Part shown: one piece after another, positions 45,020-54,787 of the stretch | Position numbering within the stretch: the first letter of the stretch is position 1 | Layout of the letters: each line of letters starts with the position of its first letter | Source: Paracoccaceae bacterium | Lineage (GTDB): Bacteria; Pseudomonadota; Alphaproteobacteria; Rhodobacterales; Rhodobacteraceae | Direction: 5' to 3' | Assembly (NCBI GenBank): GCA_003567315.1 | Contig: PWZT01000007.1 | Coordinates: 1-64,000 of the forward strand | Length of the DNA: 64,000 bases | The notes under the pieces: generated by a model | Told to the model about the DNA's origin: nothing | Seen by the model: only the letters and a program-made list of their open reading frames with translations | Databases searched by the model: none | Translations under genes and position numbers: made by a program

Positions 45020-46213
45020 TTAGGTGACCTTGGCGCGGCGATGAAACTCGGGCTGGTCCCAGCGGCGCTCTGCCATTATGGCGCAGAGCTTTTCCGCCGC
45101 AGTTTCAACGTCTTGCTCAGAGAGATAGAGCGGCGTGAAGCCAAAGCGCAGGATGTCGGGTGCGCGGAAATCGCCGATCACGCCGTCGGCGATCAGCGCC
45201 TGAATGATGGCATACCCATTTGGGTGGCGGAAACTGACCTGACTGCCCCGGATCTGCGGATCGCGCGGCGAGGCGAGTGTCAGATCGGAGCAGGACGCTT
45301 CGATCCGGTCAATGAAAATCTGCTGCAATTCCAATGACCTTGCGCGAAGGTCTTGCATATCGACGCCCTCCCAGACATCGAGCGCGGCATCGAGGGCGGC
45401 CAGTTGCAGGATCGGCGGGGTGCCGACGCGCATGCGCTCGACTCCTGCGCCGGGGCGATAGTCGAGGTCGAAGGCGAAGGGCGCTTCGTGCCCGAGCCAG
45501 CCCGAGAGTGCAGGCCGCGCCTTGTCGGCAAGGCGGGGCGCGACATAGATGAAGGCTGGCCCGCCGGGCCCCGAGTTGAGATATTTGTAGCTGCATCCGA
45601 CAGCGAAATCCGTGTTGGCTCCGTATACATCCACAGGGATTGCACCAGCAGAATGCGCGAGATCCCAGGCAGTTAGCGCGCCAACTTCATGTGCGCGGGC
45701 GATCAGACGCGCCATGTCGTGTTTGCGACCTGTCCGATAATCCACCTCGGTGATCATCAGCACGGCGATGGTCTCGTCGAGAGCCTCTTCCACCTCTTCC
45801 GGCGCAACAGTCTTGAGCTGATACTCTGGCCCCAAGGTGCGGCATAGGCCATCCGCCATATAGAGATCCGACGGGAAATTCCCGGTATCAGAGAGGATTA
45901 CGCGGCGATCCTCACGCAACTCCAGCGCCGAGGCGAGGGCCTGATAGACCTTGATCGAAAGCGTGTCGCCCATGGTGACGCTGCCCGCGGGCGCGCCGAT
46001 CAGACGGCCGACACGGTCGCCGACACGCGCGGGCAAATCCATCCATCCGGCCTTGTTCCAGCCAGTGATCAGCATCTCGCCCCACTCATCGGTGATGCTG
46101 CGCGCCACCCGCTCCGCCACACCGTGCGGCAGGGGCCCCAGCGAATTGCCGTCAAGATAGATCACGCCCTCGGGCAGATCGAACATTGCGCGAGTGGCTT
46201 CGAAATCGGTCAT
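45020..46213 (-). CDS. kynU: Kynureninase
   Basis: PLP enzyme of 397 residues of tryptophan degradation; it splits L-kynurenine to anthranilate and alanine. The N-terminal YLDGNSLGPLP and the PLP lysine Lys210 in GCSYKYLNSGPGGPAF are characteristic, as is WDLAHSAGAIPVD with the cofactor aspartate. The ATG at 46213 begins MTDFEATRAMF; the upstream extension of the frame runs over the divergent gene. No kynA or kynB is adjacent, so the rest of the pathway must be elsewhere. Confidence 0.92.
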   Translation of the reverse strand: MTDFEATRAMFDLPEGVIYLDGNSLGPLPHGVAERVARSITDEWGEMLITGWNKAGWMDLPARVGDRVGRLIGAPAGSVTMGDTLSIKVYQALASALELREDRRVILSDTGNFPSDLYMADGLCRTLGPEYQLKTVAPEEVEEALDETIAVLMITEVDYRTGRKHDMARLIARAHEVGALTAWDLAHSAGAIPVDVYGANTDFAVGCSYKYLNSGPGGPAFIYVAPRLADKARPALSGWLGHEAPFAFDLDYRPGAGVERMRVGTPPILQLAALDAALDVWEGVDMQDLRARSLELQQIFIDRIEASCSDLTLASPRDPQIRGSQVSFRHPNGYAIIQALIADGVIGDFRAPDILRFGFTPLYLSEQDVETAAEKLCAIMAERRWDQPEFHRRAKVT

Positions 46214-46291
46214 GGCGTGTCCCCATCGGTTTACGCTATCGGTGCAGAAGACAGACACGGAGGTCAAGCCGGATATGAGGGCAAGCGAGAT

Positions 46292-46738
46292 ATGCTGAGA
46301 CATCTTGACTACCCGCCGGTCTGGTTGCTGGGGGCGCTTGCCGTGGTCTGGGGCGAGACCGTTGTCGCGCCGGAGATGCTGCCCTGGCCCGCGCTCACGA
46401 TTTTCGGGACCGGTATCGTGATCCTCGCCATCGCGCTTTTCGCAGCAGCGGGCGTGGCATTTCTGCGCGCCCGGACCACGATCATCCCGCATCAGATGCC
46501 GCAGAGGCTGATCACCGACGGCATCTTTGCGCTCTCACGCAATCCGATCTATCTCGCCGATGTGCTGCTCCTGGTCGGGCTGAGCTTGCGCGGGGAGGCG
46601 GTCTCGGGCCTGCTACTGGCCCCTGTACTGGTCTGGGTGTTGCAGCGCCGCTTCATCGAGCCCGAGGAGAAGCGTTTGCAGGAGGCCTTCGCTGACGAGG
46701 CTGCTGCCTATTTCAAGCGCACGCGACGCTGGATCTAG
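46292..46738 (+). CDS. ICMT/PEMT-like small membrane methyltransferase
   Basis: A 148-residue integral membrane protein with three to four hydrophobic helices. The C-terminal half carries the isoprenylcysteine carboxyl methyltransferase/phospholipid methyltransferase signature: GIFALSRNPIYLADVLLLVG followed by the RRFIEPEEKRLQEAF block with the EExxL motif. Bacterial members have unknown lipophilic substrates. The start ATG at 46292 was chosen because earlier codons overlap kynU, which is divergent. Confidence 0.8.
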   Translation: MLRHLDYPPVWLLGALAVVWGETVVAPEMLPWPALTIFGTGIVILAIALFAAAGVAFLRARTTIIPHQMPQRLITDGIFALSRNPIYLADVLLLVGLSLRGEAVSGLLLAPVLVWVLQRRFIEPEEKRLQEAFADEAAAYFKRTRRWI

Positions 46739-46895
46739 CTACCTGTCGCGGCCATGCGTCGCAGCAGCATCAGCCACGCGATCACGCTTTATTGCCTGCT
46801 TGTGAAACATAGTTGCGCGGGTTAAGGAGTCGCGGTGCCAATCTGGCCTTAGCCCGGGAAGGGCCGGCCTGCCTGAATGAAAAGGGGGACGACGC

Positions 46896-48464
46896 GTGAA
46901 AGTCGGGGCTTTGCAGGAAATCAAATCAGGTGAAGCGCGGGTCGCGCTGACACCGGACAGTGCCACTCAGATCCAGAAACTCGGGCATGAGTGTTTCGTT
47001 CAATCCGGGGCCGGGCTTGCGGCGGGCTTCAGCGATGAGCTCTATCAGAATGCCGGCGTCACGGTGGTAGAAGATGCCAAGGCGCTGTGTGAAGCGGTCG
47101 ATATCGTCATCAAGGTGCGCGAGCCCGAGCTTGATGAGATCAATCTGCTGCGCGAAGGGCAAACGCTGATTTCCATGTTCTGGCCTGCGCAGAACGAAGA
47201 GATGCTGGAAGCCGCGAAAGCACGCGGTGCGACCGTGATCGCAATGGATATGGTGCCACGCATCTCGCGCGCGCAGAAGATGGATGCGTTGTCATCCATG
47301 GCCAATATCGCAGGTTATCGCGCGGTGATCGAGGCGGGCAACAATTTCGGACGCTTCTTTACGGGCCAGGTCACGGCAGCGGGCAAGATACCGCCCGCGC
47401 GCGTTCTGGTCGTGGGGGCAGGGGTCGCGGGGCTCGCGGCAATCGGGACGAGCGTCAGCCTGGGCGCGATCACCATGGCCTTCGATGTGCGCCCGGAAGT
47501 GTCAGAGCAGATCGAGTCAATGGGCGCAGAGTTCGTCTTCCTCGAATTCGAGGAAGCGCAGGACGGGTCCGAGACCGGCGGGTATGCAGCGCCCTCCAGC
47601 CCGGAATTCCGCGAAAAGCAGCTCGAGAAGTTCCGCGAGATCGCGCCCGATGTCGATATCGTCATCACGACCGCGCTGATCCCGGGCCGCCCTGCGCCGA
47701 AGCTCTGGACCGAGGATATGGTGCAGATGATGAAGCCCGGCTCGGTGATCGTGGACCTTGCAGCCGAAAAGGGCGGCAATTGCGATCTGACCGTGCCCGA
47801 TGAGCGGCTGGTGACCGACAATGGCGTGATCGTCATCGGTTATACGGACTTCCCCAGCCGCATGGCCGCGCAATCCTCGACCCTCTATGCGACGAATATC
47901 CGCCATATGCTGCATGATCTGACGCCCGATAAGGACGGCGTGGTCAAGCACAATATGGAAGATGATGTCATCCGCGGCGCGACTGTGACGCATGAGGGTG
48001 AAATCACCTTCCCGCCGCCGCCGCCCAAGGTGAAGGCGATTGCCGCCAAGCCAAAGGAAAAACCCAAGGAGCTGACGGCGGAGGAAAAGCGCGCGCAGGA
48101 GATCGCGGCCTTCAAATCGCAAACCAGGACGCAGGTGGCACTTCTGGCCGCAGGGACGGCCTTTGTGCTGGCGGTGGGGTTGGTCGCACCTGAATCCTTC
48201 ATGCGCAATTTCATCATCTTCGTGCTGGCCGTCTTCGTGGGCTTCCAGGTGATCTGGAAAGTCAGCCACTCGCTGCACACGCCCTTGATGGCAGTCACGA
48301 ACGCCATTTCCTCGATCATTATCGTTGGCGCTTTGCTGCAGATCGGCTCGACCTCGATCCTGATCACATTGATGGCGGCGCTGGCGCTCTTGATGGCGGC
48401 AGTCAATATTTTCGGTGGTTTCCTGGTGACACGGCGCATGCTCGCCATGTTCCAGAAATCCTGA
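46896..48464 (+). CDS. pntA: NAD(P) transhydrogenase subunit alpha
   Basis: Proton-translocating transhydrogenase alpha subunit, 522 residues. Domain I (about 1-380) binds NAD(H), with VLVVGAGVAGLAAIGTSVSLGA and the RQD-loop region; a Pro/Lys-rich hinge near 385-405 leads to a C-terminal membrane part with about four helices. The single-chain form resembles E. coli PntA rather than the split subunits of Rhodospirillum. The start is GTG at 46896 with AAGGGGG upstream. With PntB it makes NADPH at the expense of proton motive force. Confidence 0.94.
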   Translation: MKVGALQEIKSGEARVALTPDSATQIQKLGHECFVQSGAGLAAGFSDELYQNAGVTVVEDAKALCEAVDIVIKVREPELDEINLLREGQTLISMFWPAQNEEMLEAAKARGATVIAMDMVPRISRAQKMDALSSMANIAGYRAVIEAGNNFGRFFTGQVTAAGKIPPARVLVVGAGVAGLAAIGTSVSLGAITMAFDVRPEVSEQIESMGAEFVFLEFEEAQDGSETGGYAAPSSPEFREKQLEKFREIAPDVDIVITTALIPGRPAPKLWTEDMVQMMKPGSVIVDLAAEKGGNCDLTVPDERLVTDNGVIVIGYTDFPSRMAAQSSTLYATNIRHMLHDLTPDKDGVVKHNMEDDVIRGATVTHEGEITFPPPPPKVKAIAAKPKEKPKELTAEEKRAQEIAAFKSQTRTQVALLAAGTAFVLAVGLVAPESFMRNFIIFVLAVFVGFQVIWKVSHSLHTPLMAVTNAISSIIIVGALLQIGSTSILITLMAALALLMAAVNIFGGFLVTRRMLAMFQKS

Positions 48465-48484
48465 CCGGCTGGAGGTAGAGAGAG

Positions 48485-49987
48485 ATGGATTTCGGTTTCA
48501 CAGTCGCGGCCTATGCGGTCGCCACAGTTCTCTTCGTCCTGTCGCTGGGCGGGCTTTCGGGGCAGGAAAGCGCCAAGCGCGCGATCTGGTATGGCATCGC
48601 AGGCATGACCGTCGCGGTGCTGGCGATGCTGGTCGGTCCCGGCTCGGGGCTCTGGGTGCTGTCGCTGGTGCTCATCGCCATTGGCGCGGTCGTCGGCTGG
48701 CAGTTGGCGACGCGCGTGCAGATGACGCAGATGCCCGAGCTTGTCGCCTTCATGCACAGCCTCGTCGGTCTGGCCGCCGTGCTGGTGGGCTTCAACGCGC
48801 ATCTGGAGATCGGGCGCGTGGGCGAGGTGTTCGCCGCCGAGGGGCTGCCCTTCCCGCAACCCGAGGGGCTGATGTCGGTCGCGGCCTATGACCTCTGGCT
48901 GCAGCTCACGAATTTTGCTGCCATCATCGGCAAGAAAACCGCGGTCGAGATCACCATCCTGCGCATCGAGCTGATGATCGGCATCTGGATCGGGGCCGTG
49001 ACCTTCACCGGCTCGATCATCGCCTATGGCAAGCTCGCGGGCCGGGTGGATTCAGCCGCCAAGAAGCTGCCGGGCGGGCATATGCTGAACGCCGGGGCCG
49101 CGATCCTCTCGGTGGTCTTTGCCGGGCTCTATCTGGCCTATGCCGACAGCCCCGGCGCGGCGATCTTCATGCTGACCATGCTGACGCTGCTCGCGCTCTT
49201 CATCGGCTATCACCTGATCATGGGCATCGGCGGCGCCGACATGCCGGTGGTTGTCTCGATGCTCAACTCCTATTCGGGCTGGGCCGCGGCCGCGATCGGT
49301 TTCTCGCTTGGCAATGAGCTTCTGATCGTGGTCGGCGCGCTGGTCGGTGCCTCGGGCGCGATCCTGTCCTATATCATGTGCAAGGCGATGAACCGCAGCT
49401 TCATCAGCGTGATCCTGGGCGGTTTCGGCGGCAGTGCAGGCCCGGCGATGGAAGTCGAGGGCGAGCAGATCGCGATCAATGCCGATGGCGTGGCCACAGC
49501 ACTGAACGAGGCCGACAGCGTCATCATCGTGCCGGGCTACGGCATGGCCGTGGCGCAGGCGCAGCAGGGTGTGGCTGAACTGACCCGCAAGCTGCGCGCC
49601 AAGGGCAAGAATGTCCGCTTCGCCATCCACCCGGTCGCGGGCCGCCTGCCGGGGCATATGAACGTGCTCCTGGCAGAGGCGAAGGTGCCCTATGACATCG
49701 TGCTCGAGATGGAGGAGATCAATGACGACTTCCCCGACACGGATGTGGTGATCGTCATCGGCTCGAATGACATCGTGAACCCCGCCGCGCAGGACGACCC
49801 CAACTCCCCCATCGCCGGGATGCCGGTGCTGGAGGTGTGGAAGGCGAAACAGGTGTTTGTCTCCAAACGCGGGCAGGGGACGGGCTATTCGGGCATCGAG
49901 AACCCGCTCTTCTACAAGGACAACACGCGGATGTTCTACGGCGACGCGAAAGCCTCGGTGGATAGCCTGCTGCCGATGATCGAGTGA
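48485..49987 (+). CDS. pntB: NAD(P) transhydrogenase subunit beta
   Basis: Beta subunit of 500 residues. About nine transmembrane helices occupy the first 260 residues, and the NADP(H)-binding domain III follows, with [40 protein letters not shown] and [15 protein letters not shown]. It begins 20 bases after pntA and is followed by a strong terminator, so pntAB form a two-gene operon. Confidence 0.95.
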   Translation: MDFGFTVAAYAVATVLFVLSLGGLSGQESAKRAIWYGIAGMTVAVLAMLVGPGSGLWVLSLVLIAIGAVVGWQLATRVQMTQMPELVAFMHSLVGLAAVLVGFNAHLEIGRVGEVFAAEGLPFPQPEGLMSVAAYDLWLQLTNFAAIIGKKTAVEITILRIELMIGIWIGAVTFTGSIIAYGKLAGRVDSAAKKLPGGHMLNAGAAILSVVFAGLYLAYADSPGAAIFMLTMLTLLALFIGYHLIMGIGGADMPVVVSMLNSYSGWAAAAIGFSLGNELLIVVGALVGASGAILSYIMCKAMNRSFISVILGGFGGSAGPAMEVEGEQIAINADGVATALNEADSVIIVPGYGMAVAQAQQGVAELTRKLRAKGKNVRFAIHPVAGRLPGHMNVLLAEAKVPYDIVLEMEEINDDFPDTDVVIVIGSNDIVNPAAQDDPNSPIAGMPVLEVWKAKQVFVSKRGQGTGYSGIENPLFYKDNTRMFYGDAKASVDSLLPMIE

Positions 49988-50003
49988 TCGGGAGGAGTTA
50001 CGG

Positions 50004-50033
50004 AAAAGGCCCCCGGTTTGGGGGCCTTCTTTG
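50004..50033. terminator. Terminator after pntAB
   Basis: A 9-bp stem AAGGCCCCC/GGGGGCCTT with a five-base loop starts 17 bases beyond pntB, followed by CTTT. It also lies just after the stop of the converging pentapeptide gene and can work both ways, with TTTT on the minus strand. Confidence 0.75.
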
Positions 50034-50042
50034 TCGTGAGGG

Positions 50043-51669
50043 TTATTCGGGTTTGGGTGGGGGGCGGTAGGCTGCGGGGTTTTCCAGCCATTTGCGCCAT
50101 TCAGCGAAGAAATCGTGTTCGCCGAGGAAAACCGACAGTTTCCAGTCCGGCCAATGGGCGGGCTTGTTGATGCCTTCAGGCAGGGTCACGCTGGCATCGC
50201 CGAAACAGGATGTGACCTGCTCAGCGGAAATCGGCACGGAACTGTAATTCACTTCCCGGAGCGCAGCGCCTTGAAGAATCGCCCCGATGAGGTCGGTTGA
50301 ACTGTCCATCCACGCGTTCCAGAGGGTCGCCCCCTCCAGCCGCGCCCCTTCGAGGACCGCCCCCTCCAGCCGCGCCCGCTTGAGGTTCGCGCCTTCCATC
50401 CGCGCGCCCCCGAGGTTCGCGCCCTCCAGCCGCGTCCCTGAGAGGTCCGCCCCCTCCAGCCGCGTGCCCTCCCAGCCGTGCACCGGAAAACACCGCGTCA
50501 GACCCGTCGGGTTGCCTTGCTGCTATATCCGCACCCTGCAGATTGGCGCCGCGCAGGTCCAGCCGATAGCCGCGGAAATTGTGTAGCTTCTCCTTCCATG
50601 CGTCCAACCCTGCTTTGAACGCATCCAGTGCGTCTTTGCCCAACGGCGCGTCGCCAGGCTTATCAGGCAGGCGCTCGAAACCGGCATGGAATGGCCAGAC
50701 GGTGGCGTCTGTCGGCTCATCGGGCCAGGCGGCCTCGACCCGCCTTTGCGCGGCGCTCCGCCGCCCGATCACGGTCAGCGCCAGTTGCACATCGGCGCGC
50801 AGTTTGGGGAGTTTCCTTGCCCATTGCCGAGCCTCGCGGTCGGTTAGATGATCGCCGAACCGCTCTTTTCGCCTGCGGAGATGGTCGGCGCGTTCTTCCT
50901 CGGTGGCGTCGTCCTTCAGAGGCTCCCATTCCGGTTCGGGATAGCCCTCCGGCTTTCGGGCATTCGAGTTCTCTCGGATATAGGCGCAGAGGATTTCCAT
51001 CACCCGCACATGGTCGCGGCCCTTGTCATTGGCGGTGGAATCCTGCGCGATGCGTTCCAGAGACAGTATCGCGCCCATGCGCACCTCCAGATTGGGAAGG
51101 GTTTCTTCAACGACGTCCCATTTCCCTGGATCGACGACGATACTGCCTGCTGGACCCGTTGACTGTTCTCCCAGTCTCACCCGGGTCTCATACAACGTAT
51201 CGGATTCAGGCAATTTCCATGACAATGTTCTGACTTGCGCCTTGACCGTCTTTTCGGCCCCTAACTGCTCGACCGCCGCCGTGATGCGGTCGGTCATGTG
51301 GCCTTCCTGCTCCAGCCGCTGGGTCTTGTGGCGCAGATACGTGCCATAGATCACAAACGGCGCGCCCAAGAATGCCGCGATCAGCGCGCCGAGGCCGAAG
51401 GAAGTGTCCGCCAAGGGCGATGGCTGCTCGCTGAACGCCAGCCAAAGCCCCCAGAGCGTTGCCGCCAGCAGCAACACCCAGACCGGCAGCAGCACCCAGG
51501 CCAGCGCCGTGAACCAGCTTTCCGGCGCGGGCGGTTTCTCGCGCTCGGCCCCGGTCAGCATGAGCCAGACCAGCCCCACGGCAACGAACACCCCAAGCGC
51601 GACGAGGAGCACGGTCAGCCCCTGCGCGGTCAGGAAGGGCAGGGTGAGGGTCACGGGGTCTGAATTCAT
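50043..51669 (-). pseudogene. Pentapeptide-repeat membrane protein with a frameshift
   Basis: One gene appears to be split into two frames. The upstream frame (51669 down to about 50475) encodes two to three N-terminal transmembrane helices, a charged cytoplasmic region and the start of pentapeptide repeats (LDLRGANLQGADIA). It then loses the repeat pattern, while the downstream frame (to 50043) continues it exactly (TRLEGADLSGTRLEGANLGG). Removing one base near 50471-50473 joins them into a 541-residue protein and the total length becomes a multiple of three. It could be a real mutation, programmed shift or sequence error. The intact protein would be a membrane-anchored A(D/N)LXX beta-helix; its role is unknown. 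Confidence 0.8.
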
Positions 51670-51843
51670 CGGGCACTTTCACAGCTTTCCCGGCAGAGGC
51701 TAGCCGCAGCGGCGTGCGCGATCAACTGCGCGCGAGGGGGTGTCGGGTGGCGGGGTGCAGCGGCTGATCGCGGGTTCCCGCGCCAATGCGCCACAACCGG
51801 ATGCGCATCTGAGTGATTTCACGCGCCGCCCAAATCGATTCGA

Positions 51844-51872
51844 TTGAAGAATCAACCAAAAACAATTAACAT
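51844..51872 (+). promoter_or_regulatory. Sigma-70-like promoter of the small Cys-rich gene
   Basis: TTGAAG and TAACAT are separated by 17 bases in a locally AT-rich stretch, 34 bases upstream of the next start codon. The rest of the 237-bp gap (51670-51906) holds no gene that I can see. Confidence 0.45.
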
Positions 51873-51906
51873 TCGGTCACTATTTCGCTACCATCAGGAG
51901 ATTACA

Positions 51907-52164
51907 ATGCCTTTTGCTGCCTCTCGTTTCACCTCGCGCCTGCTGACGGTCGCGACTGTCTGTGCCCTTGCTGCGGGGCTCACCCTCGGATCTGCGACGC
52001 AAGCGCGTGCCTCCGACCCGGCCACCGCCGCCGTCGCAAGCCTGCTCATCTGGGGTGTGCTCGCCCAACAGCCTCGCCACAAGTGTCACAAACCCTGCTC
52101 GAGATCGAACGTCATTGCACGGTATTGCGAGAACCCGAAGACAGGGCTCTACCACCGCTGCTGA
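51907..52164 (+). CDS. Small exported Cys-rich protein
   Basis: An 85-residue protein with a clear signal peptide ending TQARAS (about residue 37), leaving a mature part of roughly 48 residues. The C-terminal 27 residues hold four cysteines (CHKPC, YC and a terminal HRC) and are basic, suggesting disulfides or metal binding. I recognise no family. The start at 51907 has AGGAG six bases upstream; an in-frame ATG-less extension from 51844 overlaps the promoter. It has its own promoter and a strong terminator, so it is a single-gene unit. Confidence 0.7.
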   Translation: MPFAASRFTSRLLTVATVCALAAGLTLGSATQARASDPATAAVASLLIWGVLAQQPRHKCHKPCSRSNVIARYCENPKTGLYHRC

Positions 52165-52188
52165 GCGCCTGATCCATCACCCGATGCA

Positions 52189-52215
52189 AACCCCGGCAGC
52201 TTGCCGGGGTTTTTT
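52189..52215 (+). terminator. Rho-independent terminator after the small Cys-rich gene
   Basis: A perfect 10-bp stem AACCCCGGCA/TGCCGGGGTT with a three-base loop is followed by a run of six T in total. It lies 25 bases after the stop codon. Confidence 0.85.
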
Positions 52216-52382
52216 CTTGCCAGCATCCTCTTTGGCGGAAGCTTGTCGTCTGACGCATCGTGTTCTCACAAAGGCTTGATCACAGCAACCGCATCGTCCC
52301 CGGGCAGGCGGTTGCGTGCGTCCGCTCGGGTCCATAGCCTCCGGCCCGACGAAAAGCCATTGGCAATCAAGGGAGTAGTCTC

Positions 52383-53369
52383 ATGCGTCTTGCTGGCCTT
52401 CTGACCGGCGCCCTGATCCTCGCCGCCCCCGAGGGGGTGCGCGCGGACGACCCGCAACCCCACCCGCTGGTGCCGCTCGCGCCCGATGCCGAGATCACCG
52501 ACAGCGAATTCGTCGATTTCGTCGAGCTGGCCTTCCCGTCCGGCCCGTTCGAGGACCGTGACCCAACAGCGGTGCTGGAAAAGCAGGGCGCGCATCTGCG
52601 GCAGGAGTATCGGATCGACGGGACCGAAATCGCCACTGTGCGGCTCTACCAAAGCTATCTGAAGTATTTCGAGGGGCAGGGGTTCGAGCTGGTCTTTCAC
52701 GGCATGGATGACGAGTTGCGCGACGAAGGGAGCGCGCGCCGCTTCCTGCGCGACGGGCTGGACGCCTCGGCCAGTCGTCGGTCAGATGCCTATGGCTACA
52801 TCCTCGCCCGCTCGCCCTCGGATGATCATGTGGTGGCGATGAGCTTCTATGACCGCCGTGGCGATCGCCGGATTCAGGTCGATGTGCTGGAGATGGAAGA
52901 GATGGAGACCTTCGATCTCTTTGCCGAGGAAGCCGCGCCGGAGGAAGAAGCCGAGGCGCAAGAAGAGGAATTCGTCCCCAGCACGCAGGATGCCGCAGCG
53001 CTGGAGAGCGGATTGGTCGAGGAAGGGCGCGTGGTGGTCGATGCGATCCTCTTTGCCTTCGACGATGACGAGATTCTGCCAGAATCGGCGGACGCGCTGG
53101 AAACGGTCGCGGGGCTGATGGAGGATAATGCCGAGCTTGATCTGCTGGTGGTGGGGCACACGGATGGTGTCGGCAGCTTCGACTACAATCTGCGCCTGTC
53201 ACTGGACCGCGCGCAATCGGTAGTCGCGTGGCTCTCGGATGAGCATGGCATTGCCGAAGGGCGGCTGCGTCCGGCGGGCGCAGGTCCGATGTCGCCGATC
53301 ACGACCAACCGCAATGAGGATGGGCGGGCGCAAAACCGCAGGGTCGAGCTCGTCGAGGTGGTCGACTGA
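52383..53369 (+). CDS. OmpA-family envelope protein
   Basis: Exported protein of 328 residues. A signal peptide ends near EGVRAD; no lipobox is seen. An N-terminal domain of about 170 residues follows (SYLKYFEGQGFELVFHGMDDEL), then a very acidic linker around 180-200, and a C-terminal OmpA-like peptidoglycan-binding domain (about 215-325) with LLVVGHTDGVGSFDYNLRLSLDRAQSV and NRNEDGRAQNRRVE. It should tether the outer envelope to the cell wall. The role of the N-terminal domain is not known. It is preceded by a 218-bp gap with a terminator and no gene. Confidence 0.85.
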   Translation: MRLAGLLTGALILAAPEGVRADDPQPHPLVPLAPDAEITDSEFVDFVELAFPSGPFEDRDPTAVLEKQGAHLRQEYRIDGTEIATVRLYQSYLKYFEGQGFELVFHGMDDELRDEGSARRFLRDGLDASASRRSDAYGYILARSPSDDHVVAMSFYDRRGDRRIQVDVLEMEEMETFDLFAEEAAPEEEAEAQEEEFVPSTQDAAALESGLVEEGRVVVDAILFAFDDDEILPESADALETVAGLMEDNAELDLLVVGHTDGVGSFDYNLRLSLDRAQSVVAWLSDEHGIAEGRLRPAGAGPMSPITTNRNEDGRAQNRRVELVEVVD

Positions 53370-53501
53370 TCCGGCCTTACATTTTGTGGGCGCGCGCTGT
53401 GGCAGAATTACAAGTGTGCCATCGTGTGCCGCCCACAGGCTTTCCTTTGGCGTGCTGTAGCATATGCTCTGATTGCAGCACCAGGCCAGGAACGACGCAA
53501 C

Positions 53502-54785
53502 ATGCCGCCGATCGATGATCACCCGCAGCGCTATGCGCTTGTCAACGAGTTGCATGCGCGTCCGGCGGCCAAGATCACGGCCCCCGGTGTTGCGGTTTTT
53601 CTGGCCATCAAACCGGCCAAAAATGCGTCCAAGCGTGATCGGGCGGCGGATCGGGCGCATCTTCTGGCGCTTCTGGACCGGCATGGGGCGGGGCATCCTG
53701 CCCCCGATGCCACGCATCATTCGGCCGAGCTCGGGCGCTATCATCTGAAATGGGAGAGCCATACCGAGTTCGTTACCTACACATCCTTCGAACAGGGCAG
53801 CGCCGAGCGCCCCTTCGATCCGGCCGGGTTCAACGTGTTCCCAGAGCCATGGTTGCAGGATGCACCGGGGACGCGGTTGACCTCGATCCTGTTCCAGATC
53901 GAGATCATGCCGGATGACCGTAGCAAGATGGCCGAGAAACTCGTGGACTGGTTCGTGCCCGAGAGCCTCGCGGCGTCCTATGTGATCGACGGGGCCGCGA
54001 TGATCGCAAGCGATTTTCGCATTGATCGCGCCGGGCATATTCGCATGGCGGTCTTTGTGAAGCCTGGCACAGGGGGGCGGCGGATCGGGCGGATCCTGCA
54101 GCGGTTGTGCGAGATCGAGACCTACAAGACCATCTCCATGCTCGGGCTCACCCGCGCCCGCGCGCTCTCGCCGAAAATGACCGCGCTCGATGACGAACTC
54201 TCGCGGCTGACACGGGCGATGATGGAGCCAGACAAGCGCTCCGAAGAGACCCTCGAGGCGCTGCTGCGGATCTCGTCGGAGCTCGAGAATACAATGGTGG
54301 AGAACTCCTTCCGCTTCGGGGCGACGGGGGCCTATGAGGCGCTGGTGCATCAGCGTATCGAGGTTCTGCGTGAGGTCCGTTTCGAGGGCCGCCAGACGCT
54401 GCATGAATTCATGACGCGGCGCTATGATCCGGCCATGCGGACTGTGAAATCCGCCGAGGCGCGGTTGAGCAAGATGGCTGAACGCGCCATGCGCGCCGGG
54501 CAGTTGCTGGGCACGCGGGTCGATGTCGAGCGCTCGGCGCAGAATCAGAAACTGCTGGAGAGCATGGACCGCCGCGCCGATCTGCAATTACGTCTGCAGC
54601 GCACGGTCGAGGGGCTGTCGGTGGTCGCGATCAGCTACTATGCGGTCAATCTGGTCAGCTATATCGCCATGCCGGTCATGGAGCCGCTGGGGATCTCGCG
54701 CATGGTGGCGATGGCGATACTGGCGCCGCTGGTGGTGGGCACGGTCTGGGCGGCTGTGCGCCGGATCCGGCGACATTTCGAGTAG
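53502..54785 (+). CDS. DUF3422 family membrane protein
   Basis: Protein of 427 residues that opens with RYALVNELHARP, the hallmark of DUF3422. Most of the chain is predicted soluble and helical, with a coiled-coil stretch near residues 300-360, and two transmembrane helices lie near the C-terminus (VVAISYYAVNLVSYIAM and MVAMAILAPLVVGTVWA). No biochemical function is known for the family. The ATG at 53502 has AGGA upstream; the longer open frame is not supported. It converges with the hydrolase gene. Confidence 0.85.
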   Translation: MPPIDDHPQRYALVNELHARPAAKITAPGVAVFLAIKPAKNASKRDRAADRAHLLALLDRHGAGHPAPDATHHSAELGRYHLKWESHTEFVTYTSFEQGSAERPFDPAGFNVFPEPWLQDAPGTRLTSILFQIEIMPDDRSKMAEKLVDWFVPESLAASYVIDGAAMIASDFRIDRAGHIRMAVFVKPGTGGRRIGRILQRLCEIETYKTISMLGLTRARALSPKMTALDDELSRLTRAMMEPDKRSEETLEALLRISSELENTMVENSFRFGATGAYEALVHQRIEVLREVRFEGRQTLHEFMTRRYDPAMRTVKSAEARLSKMAERAMRAGQLLGTRVDVERSAQNQKLLESMDRRADLQLRLQRTVEGLSVVAISYYAVNLVSYIAMPVMEPLGISRMVAMAILAPLVVGTVWAAVRRIRRHFE

Positions 54786-54787
54786 CG

